Source of the DNA: Haliotis asinina
Lineage: Eukaryota > Mollusca > Gastropoda > Lepetellida > Haliotidae
Direction of reading: 5' to 3'
NCBI RefSeq assembly: GCF_037392515.1
Contig: NC_090280.1
Coordinates: 28,525,118 to 28,589,117, forward strand
DNA length: 64,000 nucleotides
Shown here: piece after piece, positions 33,717-45,059 of the stretch
How positions within the stretch are numbered: the first letter of the stretch is position 1
Layout of the letters: each line of letters starts with the position of its first letter
Made by a program: the position numbers and the translations under genes
Notes under the pieces: generated by a model
Database searches by the model: none
What the model saw: only the letters and a program-made list of their open reading frames with translations
Told to the model about the DNA's origin: nothing

Positions 33717-35332
33717 TACATATGGAAATTAATTAAGCAACACCAAATTCAAAGACACATAAAAAGTTAACAAAGTTTAACGAAGTAATTTTGATGATTG
33801 ATTATTCAATTTTGATGTATTGACATACAGCATGAGCTTTTCATGGGTTGATATGACGCGCGTGAAGCTTGCACAGCGCACGTGCATTGCTTTAACCTCA
33901 ACTTTCGAAAAATGCACTTTTTCCCTGGGGTGTTTACAAGCGCAGGTTGTCGATTGCATTCGGTTTTTCATTCATTTCAATGTCATGGCACGTAGGAAAT
34001 TATCAGAGGCCACTCGTTGGCAAATAATCGGCATGAGGAATGCTGGTATGTCTCTAAGACAAATCGGGACTCAAATCGGACGACATCATTCCATAATTTC
34101 AAAACTTTTGAAAAAATACCGGGCCACTAATGAAGTTAAAGACCTGCCTAGACCAGGAAGACCCAGGAAGACCACAGTCCGGGAGGACAGAGCTTTACTG
34201 AGACTTGTACGGCGCAGGTCCTTCGACTCGAACTCTCGGTTGAGACAGGAGTGGCTTCCAGGGAGACCCATCTCGAACAGGACTGTTCGGAATCGTCTGA
34301 AAGCTGCAGGATACCGGGCAAGGAGGCCAATCAAGCGACCCAGACTGTCTCCAGCCCATAAGGCAGCCCGACTGGCCTGGTGTAATGACCGTTTGCACTG
34401 GAACATTGCCTCTTGGAGGAAGGTCCATTTCTCAGATGAGAGCCGGTTCTTGCTGCACATGGTGGACGGTCGTACTCGGGTCTGGAGGCAGAGGAACACA
34501 GCAATGGCTCCACGGAACATCCAGGAGACTGTGGCCTTTGGGGGAGGTTCCGTTATGGTATGGGGGTGCATTTCCATGAACTGCAAGTTGGATATCATTA
34601 CCATCCGTGGCAACCTTAACGGTGTTCGTTACCAACAGGAGGTTCTTGACAGGGCTGTGGTACCTCATTTTGAGAACCATCCTCTGGCAACGAGACCCAT
34701 ATTTATGGACGACAATGCTAGACCTCACAGGGCGCATGCTGTAAATGATTTTTTGCGGCAAAATGCAATTGACAGAATTCCATGGCCTGCCATGAGCCCT
34801 GACCTCAACCCCATTGAACATTTGTGGGACTTTATTGGCCGTCGTGTGAGGCAGAGAGACCCACCAGTCCATAATCTCAACGAATTGACGGCTGCCCTGC
34901 ATGAGGAGTGGAACAGGATCCCCCAGAATCAGATCCGGAGACTCATCCAAGGAATGAGGAGGCGTCTGGAATCGGTGGTGCGTGCGCAGGGAGGACACAC
35001 TAGATATTGATGAAAGTCGGTGTGCAGACTCTCAGATGACTGTTCTTTCTTTCCATGTGACATTTGTGTTAATACACCTGACAACAACGTCTGTGGATGA
35101 ATAGTAAATTGTGTCCATTTTTTCATGAATTTAAGACAGTTTTAAGAATTTGGATTTCGTTGCAATAAAGCAAAGTCTTGATACTTTTTCCCTTTAAGTT
35201 GTTTGTCAGAGATCGTCTGTTGAATAAAAAAGTGTCAAACTATATCAACCCGGCATATTTTGATTGTCAGAACACTTCAAAGTTGCTCCAATAGAAAAAA
35301 TTGGGGTGTTGCTTGATTAATTTCCAGGTGTA
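33717..35332 (+). mobile_element. Complete Tc1-like transposon in an intron of gene 2
   Basis: About 1.6 kb, bounded by TA dinucleotides (33715-33716, 35333-35334). Inverted ends TACAYMTGGAAATTAAT and AAGCAACACC match over about 30 nt (left 33717-33744, right inverse of 35305-35332). It contains one uninterrupted transposase gene (33985-35010). It lies in the gene 2 intron between the mini-exon and ankyrin exon, opposite in orientation to the gene. Intact ORF and matching ends suggest recent arrival. Confidence 0.9.
33985..35010 (+). CDS. Tc1-like transposase, DD34E, intact
   Basis: 341 aa from the ATG at 33985 (MARRKLSEATRWQIIGMRNA). An upstream in-frame Met at 33820 is less likely because family members begin near the first helix-turn-helix. 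Residues 1-55: paired-like HTH (GMSLRQIGTQIGRHHSIISK). About 60: GRPRK minor-groove motif. HTH_Tc3-like second domain to about 110 (NRTVRNRLKAAGYRARRPIK). Catalytic core: D in VHFSDESRF, GGGSVMVWGCIS, D in FMDDNARPHRAHA, then E in SPDLNPIEHLWDF. Exactly 34 residues separate the last D and the E. The C-terminus VVRAQGGHTRY is typical. The enzyme cuts and pastes the element at TA sites. No damage seen. Confidence 0.95.
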   Translation: MARRKLSEATRWQIIGMRNAGMSLRQIGTQIGRHHSIISKLLKKYRATNEVKDLPRPGRPRKTTVREDRALLRLVRRRSFDSNSRLRQEWLPGRPISNRTVRNRLKAAGYRARRPIKRPRLSPAHKAARLAWCNDRLHWNIASWRKVHFSDESRFLLHMVDGRTRVWRQRNTAMAPRNIQETVAFGGGSVMVWGCISMNCKLDIITIRGNLNGVRYQQEVLDRAVVPHFENHPLATRPIFMDDNARPHRAHAVNDFLRQNAIDRIPWPAMSPDLNPIEHLWDFIGRRVRQRDPPVHNLNELTAALHEEWNRIPQNQIRRLIQGMRRRLESVVRAQGGHTRY

Positions 35333-35338
35333 TATGTA

Positions 35339-35658
35339 GACAAGGCCGGACACTTCGGTTTCCCCCACACACCTGCTACTCTACCATCGCATGCAATCAA
35401 TTAAAACTCTAAATCCGAACGTAATCATATGTGATTGGCCTATCGATCATCACTAATGACACATGCCAGTTCTACAAGTCGACTGAAAGCCGATTGTGAC
35501 CCTCAACTAAACAATCTTGACACAAATGGCAGACAATAGCAAGCGTCGACAACGAGAGGACTTGGTTTGACCACACCCCTATTATGCAGCCTTACGTCCT
35601 TGGTATCGTCCGCCATTTGTGTCAGGGGGTGGGGTACAACGAAGTGTCCGGCCTTGTC
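35339..35658. mobile_element. MITE with GACAAGGCCGGACACTTCG ends
   Basis: 320 bp. Terminal inverted repeat GACAAGGCCGGACACTTCG (19 bp, perfect) with TA on both outer sides (35337-35338, 35659-35660), plus an inner inverted pair (ACACAAATGGC near 35520, GCCATTTGTGT near 35612). Non-coding. It begins four bases from the right end of the Tc1 element. The TA target fits a Tc1/mariner-type partner but the ends do not match the neighbouring Tc1. Confidence 0.75.
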
Positions 35659-36067
35659 TAGATATATTGCACTGTGAAGCGTTTCAAGTCGGGGGTCATT
35701 TAAAAAAAATATCTTTAAAAAAGAAAAATCTTTAATCCTCGCAACGACACGAGCGCCTGTGCGAACGGGCTGTATACATGGCCAAAGAGGTTAATCCCAG
35801 CAAACAAGGTGAGGCTGTCAACTGGAGGATGACTCCACTTGCTACTCCCTTGTCTTGTTCCAACAAGTGATAGTGCACTATTTATAAACCACTATTATAT
35901 AGTGGACTGTCATGATACCACGTGCACATGTCCGCCAGAAAGTCAAGTGTTCAACTGAACAACGAGGCAACATAAACTAAATAAGTATTGAATGGCTCAT
36001 TAAGTATCTGTACACTGAGGAGGAATAATGCCGATACTGCTTATAGTTTTAAATGCTGCACATTTAC

Positions 36068-36152
36068 CTTTAACACATTCAGCTTTGCCAGTTCGAGTCT
36101 CCAGACACCTCGTGTTTGGGCAAGTCTTCAACTGACAGAAGCCAGATCGGAC
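36068..36152 (-). CDS. Gene 2, Cys-rich EGF-like mini-exon
   Basis: 85 nt between acceptor GCTCCCGTAG and donor GTAAATG. It reads VRSGFCQLKTCPNTRCLETR, then TGKAECVK plus one G. Same length, phases (0 to 1) and four cysteines as the gene 1 exon at 8956-9040, with most changes conservative. It joins without frame problem to the PAN exon (42461-42745) and ankyrin exon (31409-32943): 285 + 85 + 1535 nt = 635 codons. Confidence 0.75.
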
Positions 36153-37447
36153 CTACGGGAGCAAAACACATGGATTGATTTTATGCAGTTCATTTCTTCT
36201 TATCTGTAACCAATATCTGCTATAGATGCTTCACTAATATTTGTATATCAAATGTGGCAAAAATACAATGGTGTGATCCTGTGTATAGAGCTGAACCCAG
36301 TTGACGTTAAGCAATCGATACCGAAAACCAATGATTTTATTTATATGATTGACATTCCTGTCCCTTTTGACAGCAATGTGGTCGGCAAGTTTCAGGAAAA
36401 ACATGCCCGTCTTTGAAAAATCTCGCTTGATTCTCAAGTACACAGTCGCCAGGCTCCCCATTGTTGTCAGTGTCCTTGGATTGGTACCTCCTGATCTTCT
36501 GGTAATGCAGAAGGCTGAAATGTCGGCGAGCCCACATATTCTCCGGAAAGTTCTGGGCGAGTTCGACTGGGCAGCGTTTCCTGGGAGATGTCCCAGATGC
36601 TGTCCGGGCTGCGAGTAGAGGGGGCAAGGGCCCTGAGCTGACGATGAACCTTACCAGTCTGATTGTGCCAGGATCACCCGAACTCTCTCTGTTGTATATT
36701 TATCATCATCTGTAAAACATAATAATAATAGTACTTATATTGCGCTACTCACACCATGAAGGTATGCCCAAAGGTATGCCTCAAAATTTCGTAACAGAGG
36801 CAGCTGAGTTCTTCACAAGGGTATGATGTTTTTAGATTTAATGGTTGAAAAGGTGGGGTTTAAGACTAGATTCAAAAGTTTCGAGAGATGGAAGCGACTT
36901 TAGTGATTCAAACAGAGAGTTACATAAAGTAGCGTCTGAGACGCTGAAGGTTCTGGATCATAGTTCTGGATGTGCTGCAGACGTCTCATCTGTTGACTCC
37001 ACAGAGCAAACGGTGGCAATAGTCCAATCGATGGAATGAAAGATACCTCACAAGGCTGCTGACTCTCTCGTCAGCAAATGCCTGATGGCACTGATGTTCC
37101 TCAGGTGGCAATAACTGATCTTGTAGCAGTGGCTTACATGATCTTCCATCAATAGCTAGGAGTCAAGGTACACACCAAAGTTCTTGACAACATCATGATG
37201 TGAGCTATGGTATGAAAGTCTTACAATACCAGCATAGCAATATTTCTTCTGTGCAGATTATTCGTCAAGCAGTTCAGTGCTATTTCCACACTGTTGGCCT
37301 GTCTGTATGCTGACTGATACTTGAGAAGTAGATCATTTGAGGTCAGGTGATGCAGTCTCTTTACCATCTTCTCTGGGATTTTAGATATGAGTGATAGAAC
37401 ATCCAGGATCTTAACTACATAAGTCCCAAAACATTCAAAGTACATGA

Positions 37448-37872
37448 AAACCTTCCACTGTGTTTAATCGTAGCATATGTTTAAGGAATGGCTAGATGAG
37501 TCTAAATTGCCAACAGCTGCATGGAGGGAGTAAATCCAGCTAGGGCCCATGCAGGAAGCAATTGTACTGGACGTTCCCATGGTCCCAAGTGTGGTGATCT
37601 ACCCTCAGCTGTAGGCTATCTATAGCCCATTTCTTATACTGTTTTGTTCGAATTTGAAATCCAATTTTAGAGATAGATGCTACTTTTACTTCTAAAATAC
37701 TACGCTTTTGATACTACTACTATGTCATTATAGTTGGATTGACAGCCCTTAGCTGGCATATTTATTATTATTTTATAATTGACAAGTATTTATGGTAAAT
37801 TTATAATGTGTTTTAGTCACGAAAATCTTCCTGATGTGACAATTAAAGTTTAACTCACTCACTGACTCACTC
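37448..37872 (+). mobile_element. N5: 3' UTR fragment of the I/Nimb-like LINE
   Basis: Plus strand. It matches the 3' UTR of N3 and N4 (GTTTAATCGTAGCATATG, TGGTGATCTACCCTCAGCTG, GATGTGACAATTAAAG) and ends in the family tail TTTAACTCACTCACTGACTC. It is a typical 5'-truncated insertion, placed inside the RT of the L2-like LINE. Confidence 0.75.
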
Positions 37873-38615
37873 CAGGATCCTAAGCATGAGCTTAGTGGGT
37901 AGCGGATCGAGGCCGCAAGATGTCGGTTTGGACTCCAGGATGGTTTTACGGACTTCATATTCTGTTACAACTCCAAATGGCCTACACAGGCTCCCGTGTA
38001 TAGGGGAGATTGTTCGTTGTCCATATTACAATCGAAATGTTGGCGGATATTCCTGATCTTGTCCACAAAGTAGCTGTTACATTCTGGTGCAAGATGAGCA
38101 TCTTCTCTTTGATGAGGGGCTGTAATCGACTGAACGAGATTGTTCAGTTTGCCTGCTCGTGTTGCAGATTTGCCTTCAGTCGAGACTTCCTCCAGTGGCT
38201 ACTTCTACATCCTGAACAGCATTGTTCACAGACATGGTCTCGAATCTGTGCGTGGCAGATGAGACATGCTGATGCTGATGGTATCCATGAATGTAAAGGA
38301 GTTCTAATACCTTTTTGGTTACGATGTGTTCGGCATTGTCATGGTAAATATTGAAATCATCTAATATGACTGTATGATCCCGTGTCCTGTCGAGGATGCT
38401 GAGCAGGGCCCGGTCGTTCAAAACTCGGTTATCTTTTAACAGCCGTTGAGTATATTTATCCGACTGTTATCTAATAACAGCGAGTTATCTTGTTGTTCAA
38501 AAGAAAGGATATGGTGTATCCTCGACTTGATTTCGACATTGGAAATTATTCTGACGAAGTGTTACGAACATAGTACCGATTTGGGAGAGTATCAGTAGCT
38601 TACCTTTGTAATATT

Positions 38616-39840
38616 TTGCAATGTGATTTGCAGTGTCCGACAAAATGTGGCCACGGACTGACTGTTGAACAACAGGTGCTAGTAGCCCTTCACTTCTGTG
38701 CAAGTGGGAGCTTCTTACAAGTTGTTGGGGACACCCTGGGTATTGTGTCTAAGATTGTGCTCAGTGTGACCGATGCCCTAGTGGCAAGACGTAACGTTTA
38801 CATTTCATGGCCGACTGACAATCGCCTTCGCCACAGTGAACATGACTTCTTCGCGCAAACAAAGTAAATAGATGTGTCGATGGAACACATATTCGCATAC
38901 AGGCACCTTCCCTGGATGAACCCGGATACGTAAACAGGGAAGGCAATCACAGCTTCAGGCTGTGTGCGATCACGCAGGTAATCACCTTCTTACAACAATT
39001 AGAATGGCTTCCTTTGATGATTTAAAAATCAAACTTTCTATGTAAAATTATTCAAATCCTACTTCAACTTCATTGTAGAATTTTTATCAGTTTGTCCAAA
39101 CTGGTATGCAGGTTTCATTTTTATCAGGAGAGTGGTCAGTAACACAAGTTAACTGATTTCGCCGAGAGAATTCATTGACACATGTTTGCAAAGCGTAATA
39201 TTTTTAGTAATTGTACTTGAAGTGCTCATAAAATATATTTAAATAATTTTAATTTGTTTGTTTGTGCTCATGCAGCTGAAAGTTTAAAATTGCATCTTTA
39301 TGTATGAATGACAACCATAAAACAATTTGCCCAATCTAATCTGATGACTACAAACTAAAACTATTTATGATATATTATCTACATATATTTGATGGGACAA
39401 TATTAATGCAAAAATCCGGTCATGAATTATGTTAAGGCACACGTATAGTGTCTGACATGCCCATAAATATCTAATAATTTCGACTGATGTCCCCTTCTCT
39501 GAATATTCATCCTTGAAATATTTTTGCTAAATGAAACAAGAAAACATTAATAATTTTTATGTAATCTTACAGGGAAATTCACAAACGTTTGTGCTAGACT
39601 GAGCGGGGTCGTCCGTGACAGCCACATCTTCAGAACCTCGTGACTCACACGTCTATCTCTGATGGTTTTATTTTAGGAGACAATGGCTACGATTGCAGTC
39701 CATTCCTGCTGACCCCCCAACCTCAACCCACAAGGAGGGCAGCTACAACGTTACAACTTCTCTCTGTGTTCTGCAAGGGTCACTATTGAGAGGACGTTTG
39801 GTCGGTGGAGGAGAGATACATCACTGATGGTCATGCACGT
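38616..39840 (+). pseudogene. Harbinger (HARBI1-like, DDE_Tnp_4) transposase relic
   Basis: N-terminal block 38616-38990: KCGHGLTVEQQVLVALHFCA, SGSFLQVVGDTLGIVSK, DALVARRNVYISWPTDNRLR, then pieces of the PGYV-type box ([12 protein letters not shown]-like in another frame). C-terminal block about 39570-39840: VCARLSGVVRDSHIFRTS, LLTPQPQPTR-like, YNFSLCSARVTIERTFGRWR. Between them about 580 bp is non-coding, either an intron or an insertion. The VRDSHI-type region should hold a catalytic Asp and the TIERTFG region a Glu. Stops and frame changes show it is dead. Confidence 0.75.
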
Positions 39841-40445
39841 AGTGGCTGTTATTTTATGACTTTTTGTCACCATGAAGAAAGTCAATTTAAGATGTAAAGC
39901 TATAATTTACAGAATGGCAATAGTATAATGTGATATTTTGAAATTTACAATTATACCTTAACTGAACTTAAGGTACAAGGGGTAATATTTTACTTTATGT
40001 CATTCTAGAATACTTGTTACTTGATTAAAGCGTTAAATATTGTGTGCAAGGAACAGCACTCTGTATGGCATAAGATTCATCCCTCTTGTAATGTACTCTC
40101 CATGAGTGGTTACTCAATGCCATATTGCACATATCACAGTAAAACTATGTGCTTGGATTATTTATAGTTTTGTTGAAGACAACCACCCCATGATTAAAGT
40201 CAGTAGCATTTAATTCAACACATGTATGCATTTTCTTGAGCTGTCTACAAAATACCATGGTAGAGCGGTATTGATCTAAACGGGACGATTTATCGGCAAT
40301 ATTGATGAATTATTTGAATTATTCACCGTAGCCAAGGACCCGGAGCTACCCTTTAAGCATTTATCCCCTAACAATCTCTGACCACAATGTGCTTTTACGT
40401 GTCTTTGTAATCTCGGTCGAATGTTTATCCGATAAAAGAGACCTT

Positions 40446-40541
40446 GGCCCCATTTCACAAAACTCTCGTAAACCTAAGCATCTCCGGATGCTACGAGAAA
40501 GGTAGATCTTAGACTTACAAGAGCTTTGTGAAACGGGGCCC
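40446..40541. mobile_element. Short foldback MITE inside the Harbinger element
   Basis: 96 bp, almost fully palindromic: GGCCCCATTTCACAAAACTC at left pairs with the inverse of GAGCTTTGTGAAACGGGGCC at right. Target duplication not resolved. No coding capacity. Confidence 0.7.
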
Positions 40542-41000
40542 TGTTGGCCTCAAACATTGACTGGAAAACATCCTCTTGGTCAGCAGAGTAGCTTCAACTT
40601 TTCTTTTTCCTTGGGGTGCAGGCGACACTTTGTGTTTCCATTTTTTTCGTAAACCGGAAGTAAACAGAATAGGTAATGGGATATATGGATGCTAGCCAGT
40701 GACGTTAACCACACTGGCCACGTTAGCTAACGGCATGACTAATCATGTTTTGAACAACGCTTATGTAACGCTCGGTTAGCTAAGGTTAAGGACTTAACCG
40801 GCTGGTAGGAGTTAACCGGCGGTTAAAATAACTGAGTTTTGAACAACCGAGCCCAGATTGGCAAATCCCTTGTAGAAATCATTATTACCACGTGATAGAG
40901 ACGGTCTGTAAGTGCTTACTACTTTGTTCTGAGGAGGTCATTTGTTCAAATGATGTTCCTTTTTTCTGTAGGTCACTGGAAGCTGACAGACGAAACCAAC

Positions 41001-42460
41001 GTGAACTGCATCTTCGTTTCATTTTCATATTACATATTGATATAGTTGATTTTTCAATGGGCTTTTACTCATAGATAAACCAAGTCGATATATAGCTATA
41101 AGTTTACTTGAGGCACTTGAGTACTGGTAATTACATTCCTGGAATAGGGTCTTGAAATGCTTTGCAGTATTCATATCGTCAACTATCTTCTGAAATAGAC
41201 TGCAATGTTTGGTAGAACCTAAGTATAGACCGATGTCTGTTGTTGTAAGAAACATTTCCATCTCAAGCAATGTCATAAATATACCGTGTGAGGAAAGAAG
41301 GCATGTATTATACCATGACCATATGTTCTATTCAAAGTGTATTTATGAATATATTTTGCATATTTATTAACTACATTTTGTCCGTGAATGTTACATTAAG
41401 GACGCCCAAACAAAAATACCTACATAAAAAATTCAAAGTCTCATTTTCCGACATGGTGGTGTCTGATTCTTTTTTTGGAATGCATTTCGAATCCCCATTA
41501 AACCCTATTGCAGATACAAAGGGAAAAGGTTTGTAAAGTAGGTTGACTTCTTTCAACCTGTTCGTATGGAGTTTTTGAAATCGATTATATTGACCACAGA
41601 AAATAAGTGATCACACCAGATGTTCATGAAAAGTGCCCTGAAACATGCCCTGCCTACTGGGAGCAACCGTCTTTGGCAATATGGCCTAAACTCTAATTTA
41701 CAGACATTGACCACCATTCGCCCCTTTCTATGCCCTCCAAGAAGACTCGTCCCCCGTACATACGACAAACCAGTCTGAAAGCGCTTAGGGATCGGTGTGT
41801 GGTGAACAGCTTTTAATAATTGTCTTAGAATATGTTTTCAAAAATCATCATTATAATTGGTTAAAATAGGATTAGAAACATAAAAAGTAGAAACGTTCGA
41901 GTGCTCCAGTAATATCTAGTAATTGCTGGAGTTAAACGGGATTGCTGTTCTTGTTAAAAGTCAAATCTTTCAAGAGCGGCACGACTTGGTATTCGGTTTT
42001 GTGCCCAGTCGGTCATGAATGATTCACAGTCTGACGCCGCACAACAACACCCCTGCGATGAAATGGCGACTCGCAAACAAACAAGGCAACTAAATCATTT
42101 AGAGTTCTTTCGTTCTTGTATCTTTGTCTGAGGTGGCGCTTCAGAATGACAAACGGACTCAAGACAGTCGGATTTTACATTTTAGAATGACCGAAAACAT
42201 ACTTTTGGACATAGATATTTTATAGATCTAAAAAAACATTGGCATCCAGATCTGAAAATGTCAGCTATATTTATTTCTACTAGATAATGGTATGCATTCT
42301 CTAATGATCCACCCTTCATGCATATGAATGGGTTATTCTGGCTAAAAATGTTTGTGGACACAATCTTCATATTTCGCAAACACATATATAGATACCATGA
42401 TAGCCAAATTACCATTTGAGGATACACAACATTGATCACAAACAACCCATGCATACTTAC
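41001..42460. other. First intron of gene 2; no feature recognised
   Basis: AT-rich sequence between the L2-like LINE and the PAN exon. Small open frames (41025-41276, 41288-41536, 41553-41768) have no recognisable domain or paralogous counterpart. Confidence 0.4.
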
Positions 42461-42745
42461 ATCTGCCAAGTCCTTAGACCCAACGAAGTGTTGTGCCTCA
42501 TCCGTAATTGTATCATGATCCATTTCTAATAGACGACAAGTAAGTGTCGAAATATTATATTCAATAGAACGACAGAAGCCATTCTCGACACATTTGAGTT
42601 GGCATAACTTGATGCCTATGTTCTTGAAGATTAACGACCTATAGGTTAGTGTATTTGGCAGTTGGCAAATAACCACATCAAATGTGAAGCATGTTATTAA
42701 AGTCAGGAACATGATTTCATGAATGACTGAATGCGCAGTTGTCAT
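42461..42745 (-). CDS. Gene 2, first coding exon: signal peptide and PAN/apple-like domain
   Basis: 95 codons from ATG at 42745 to donor GTAAGTATG at 42460, phase 0 end. Signal peptide MTTAHSVIHEIMFLTLITCF then TFDVVIC. PAN-like part: LIFKNIGIKLCQLKCVENGF then CRSIEYNISTLTCRLLEMDH, ending FVGSKDLAD. Cys positions match gene 1 exactly. An in-frame Met four codons upstream (MINKM) is possible. Predicted secreted or lumenal. With the next two exons the protein would be 634 residues: PAN/apple-like, EGF-like half, 15 ankyrin repeats. Confidence 0.75.
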
Positions 42746-43689
42746 CTTGTTGATCACAGACCTACATTAGCTTACGACTGAAACTAGTCACATGGATGTG
42801 TTTGGACAGAAACGAAATGTCACTGACAAGAATTAAATATGCAGTCTCTTCCCAATCATCATCTTTATACTTTTTTCTCAGTTTGTCTAATGAGAATACA
42901 TCTGGCAATGTTAAGTGGCAATAAAAGGGATGCAGTGTTTTCTTATACTTATCCTTTTTTCTCCTGTGTGGATTTCAGCTATTGCACCACAAAAAAATCC
43001 CATATGATTGGGAAGCAAACCATTCATTGATTTTGTATTCAGATAAACAAGTCACTGTGCATTGATAATTTGTGGTGTTAAATATTGATAACCTCTTTGA
43101 TCCTTATTGATTATATTAGCGTAGCTCCTGTAGTTTGACCTGCTTATGTGATGCAGATATGGGACTCAGTGATATTATATTCCATGTGCTTGCACCTTTA
43201 CTGGATCTGTATCAGAGCTCATGTTTATGGTCTAATAAGACGGATAACCACATTTTGGGGCGATGGTGAAAAATCATGGAAAACAACGTTGTGTTTGTTT
43301 TAAGTAAGGGCAAGTTCGTTGTAGTAAACATTTCATACCAGACTTTACCCCTTCAGTTTACAAGAACAGTCTTAAACCTTTAGGCTTCTCTAGAGTCTTC
43401 TCTTAAAAATAACGTTTCTAAATTAGAGTCAATTTAGGAATATCAATATAGAAATATCATCCAGGTGATGCCGAACTGGTGTCATGACTATAAAACAATA
43501 AATTGTAAAGACTGTTTCAAGGTATATTCAGTGTTTGGCCGATTTTGCGTGTAAGATTAATTTTATCTCATTTAGTTCTCTTGACAAAAACTGGAAGCGA
43601 ACGAGCCATATTTGATGTAGTTAGTTGTGTTGATTAAATAATTAAAGTGTTTATAAAAAGTGTGCAAGTTATACCTTAGAGGGTGATTA
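42746..43689. other. Interval between gene 2 and unit 3; no feature recognised
   Basis: Should hold the promoter and 5' UTR of gene 2. I see no conserved promoter element by eye. Confidence 0.4.
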
Positions 43690-43890
43690 TCTGATAGTAT
43701 CGCTCACAACAAGGACTGACATTTAGTTTGGTGAAGAATATTAGCTCCAAGATCGTTTTCGATAACTCTTTATTGCCCACGATCACATTACTGGACGACA
43801 TCCCACTTAAGACATACATAAAAGATCTAGGTCACAAAACACCAGGTAATGAGTGAGAAGGCAGATTCTGTGTGATCTGTTTCTAGATGT
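43690..43890. repeat. Downstream block shared by the three tandem gene units (copy 3)
   Basis: Matches 2160-2420 (TTATCTGATA, AACAAGGACTGACATTTA, CATCCCACTTAAGACATA, CCAGGTAATGAGTGAGAA). Lies about 2.6 kb beyond the gene 3 stop. Confidence 0.6.
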
Positions 43891-44140
43891 CGGTAAAGTC
43901 ACTGTCTGTACACAAACGTCAAGTTATAACAGAGCAGAAGCGAACTGACTGTTACTTGGCAAGCTCACAGTTCTCCAGTTTGATGAGCTAATACGCTGGA
44001 TCAACACTCACATCAGGAACCTACACATACTGTTTACAGACGGACAGACCGACATACACATATAGATAGATATAGATATATACCTATATTCTGTTCTTCA
44101 AATGATCAGTAAACATTGATGCAAAATCAGTTGGTAGTTG

Positions 44141-44182
44141 TTTAAAACCGCATTCAACAATACTCCAGCTATATGTCGGTGC
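44141..44182 (-). mobile_element. Abalone-type SINE, 3' fragment
   Basis: Only the 3' part of the SINE (ACCGCATTCAACAATACTCC, AGCTATATG) remains. Confidence 0.55.
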
Positions 44183-44387
44183 GTGGTTGGTACTTGTTCA
44201 CAGTACAATTTGACTGAAACAAAAGTATGCTTACTTCTTTTATATCAAACGTCCGTTCATTGGAACATATGGGTCGAAAATGGGTTTGAAGATTCATCTG
44301 TATTGAGTTGATGAAATGGGTATTGAATGAATAATTAATCTCAGAATGTGAAGATAACACATCATCAATACATTTCAAATGGGGGAA

Positions 44388-44585
44388 AGAGAGAGTTCGG
44401 GTTTACGCCGCACTCAGGAATATTAAAGCTATGTGACGGTGGTCTGTAAATAATGAAGTCTTGTTCAGACAATCTAATGATCAACATCATGAGCATCGAT
44501 CTACGCAATCGGGATATAATGACATGTGTCAGCCACGTCAGCGTGTCTGACCACCCGATCCCGTTAGTCGCATGGGTTACCGAAG
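44388..44585 (-). mobile_element. Abalone-type SINE, diverged copy
   Basis: Body recognisable (TTTACGCCGCACTCAGGAAT, GACCACCCGATCCCGTTAGT). The tail is reduced to GAGAGAG and the head is missing. Confidence 0.75.
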
Positions 44586-44789
44586 ACCAATTTTGACAGA
44601 ACTGTGATTTAGATTGAGATAACACGAATTTAACGTAACTGAGAGAATATACAAACATATTTATATTCCCCGAGAAAACATGTATTCCGTCAACGGATAA
44701 AGGCCATCACTCACAGAAACAAATCCAAACACCATGAATGCAACAGGAAAACAAACAGAAACAAACAAGCAAAACAACAAACATACAAT

Positions 44790-44945
44790 CCCCCTTCCCC
44801 TCCCCCCCAAAAAAAAAACAAAAAAAAAAACAACAAAAACCAAAACAAAACAAAACAAAACAAAACAAAAAAAACAGCCCCCTCTCCCCCTCCACTCCCT
44901 TAAACCAAACCAAACCAAACCAAACCAAACAAACAAACAAAAAAA
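44790..44945. repeat. (CAAAA)n / A- and C-rich low-complexity tract
   Basis: Repeated AAAAC and AAACC units with C runs. Open frames on both strands here are compositional artefacts. Confidence 0.9.
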
Positions 44946-45059
44946 CAACCCCGAAAAGAACACAGGCCAAAGCATACCCATTTATTCACATACTCACATA
45001 CACATACACATACATAACCGCACGCGCGCTCGCACGCACACACGCCCAACGTTACAACT

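Larger units (their letters stand above)
38407..40853 (+). mobile_element. PIF/Harbinger transposon with both ends
   Basis: 2447 bp. Inverted ends GGCYCGGTYGTTCAAAACTC and RGTTATTTTAAC match over about 40 nt. A 3-bp duplication CAG lies on both sides (38404-38406, 40854-40856), the length expected for Harbinger. It carries a decayed Harbinger transposase on the plus strand and a foldback MITE near its right end. It sits in the endonuclease of the L2-like LINE, whose reading resumes on both sides. Confidence 0.8.
36720..41000 (-). mobile_element. L2-like LINE, broken, split by a LINE fragment and a Harbinger element
   Basis: Minus strand. The 3' end at about 36720 has a GCGCAATATAAGTACTATTA-like terminus with short ATT repeats. 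The ORF C-terminus (RTFSVSDATLCNSLFESLKS then LPSLETFESSLKPHLF) lies at about 36840-36990, and RT (ISKIPEKMVKRLHHLTSNDL, YQSAYRQANSVEIALNCL) at 37221-37445. Right of the N5 insert are the RT linker (EVRKTILESK-like, SCGLDPLPTK-like) and endonuclease (RDHTVILDDFNIYHDN) at 37873-38406. Right of the Harbinger insert, 40854-41000 continues the endonuclease (SFEQMTSSEQSSKHLQTVSI then DFYKGFANL). Many frame changes. L2-type wording is from memory of the family. Confidence 0.65.

Noticed and set aside
34086-34998. Minus-strand frames of 175 and 188 codons opposite the transposase
   Set aside because: Antisense shadows of an intact Tc1 transposase with clear motifs on the plus strand.
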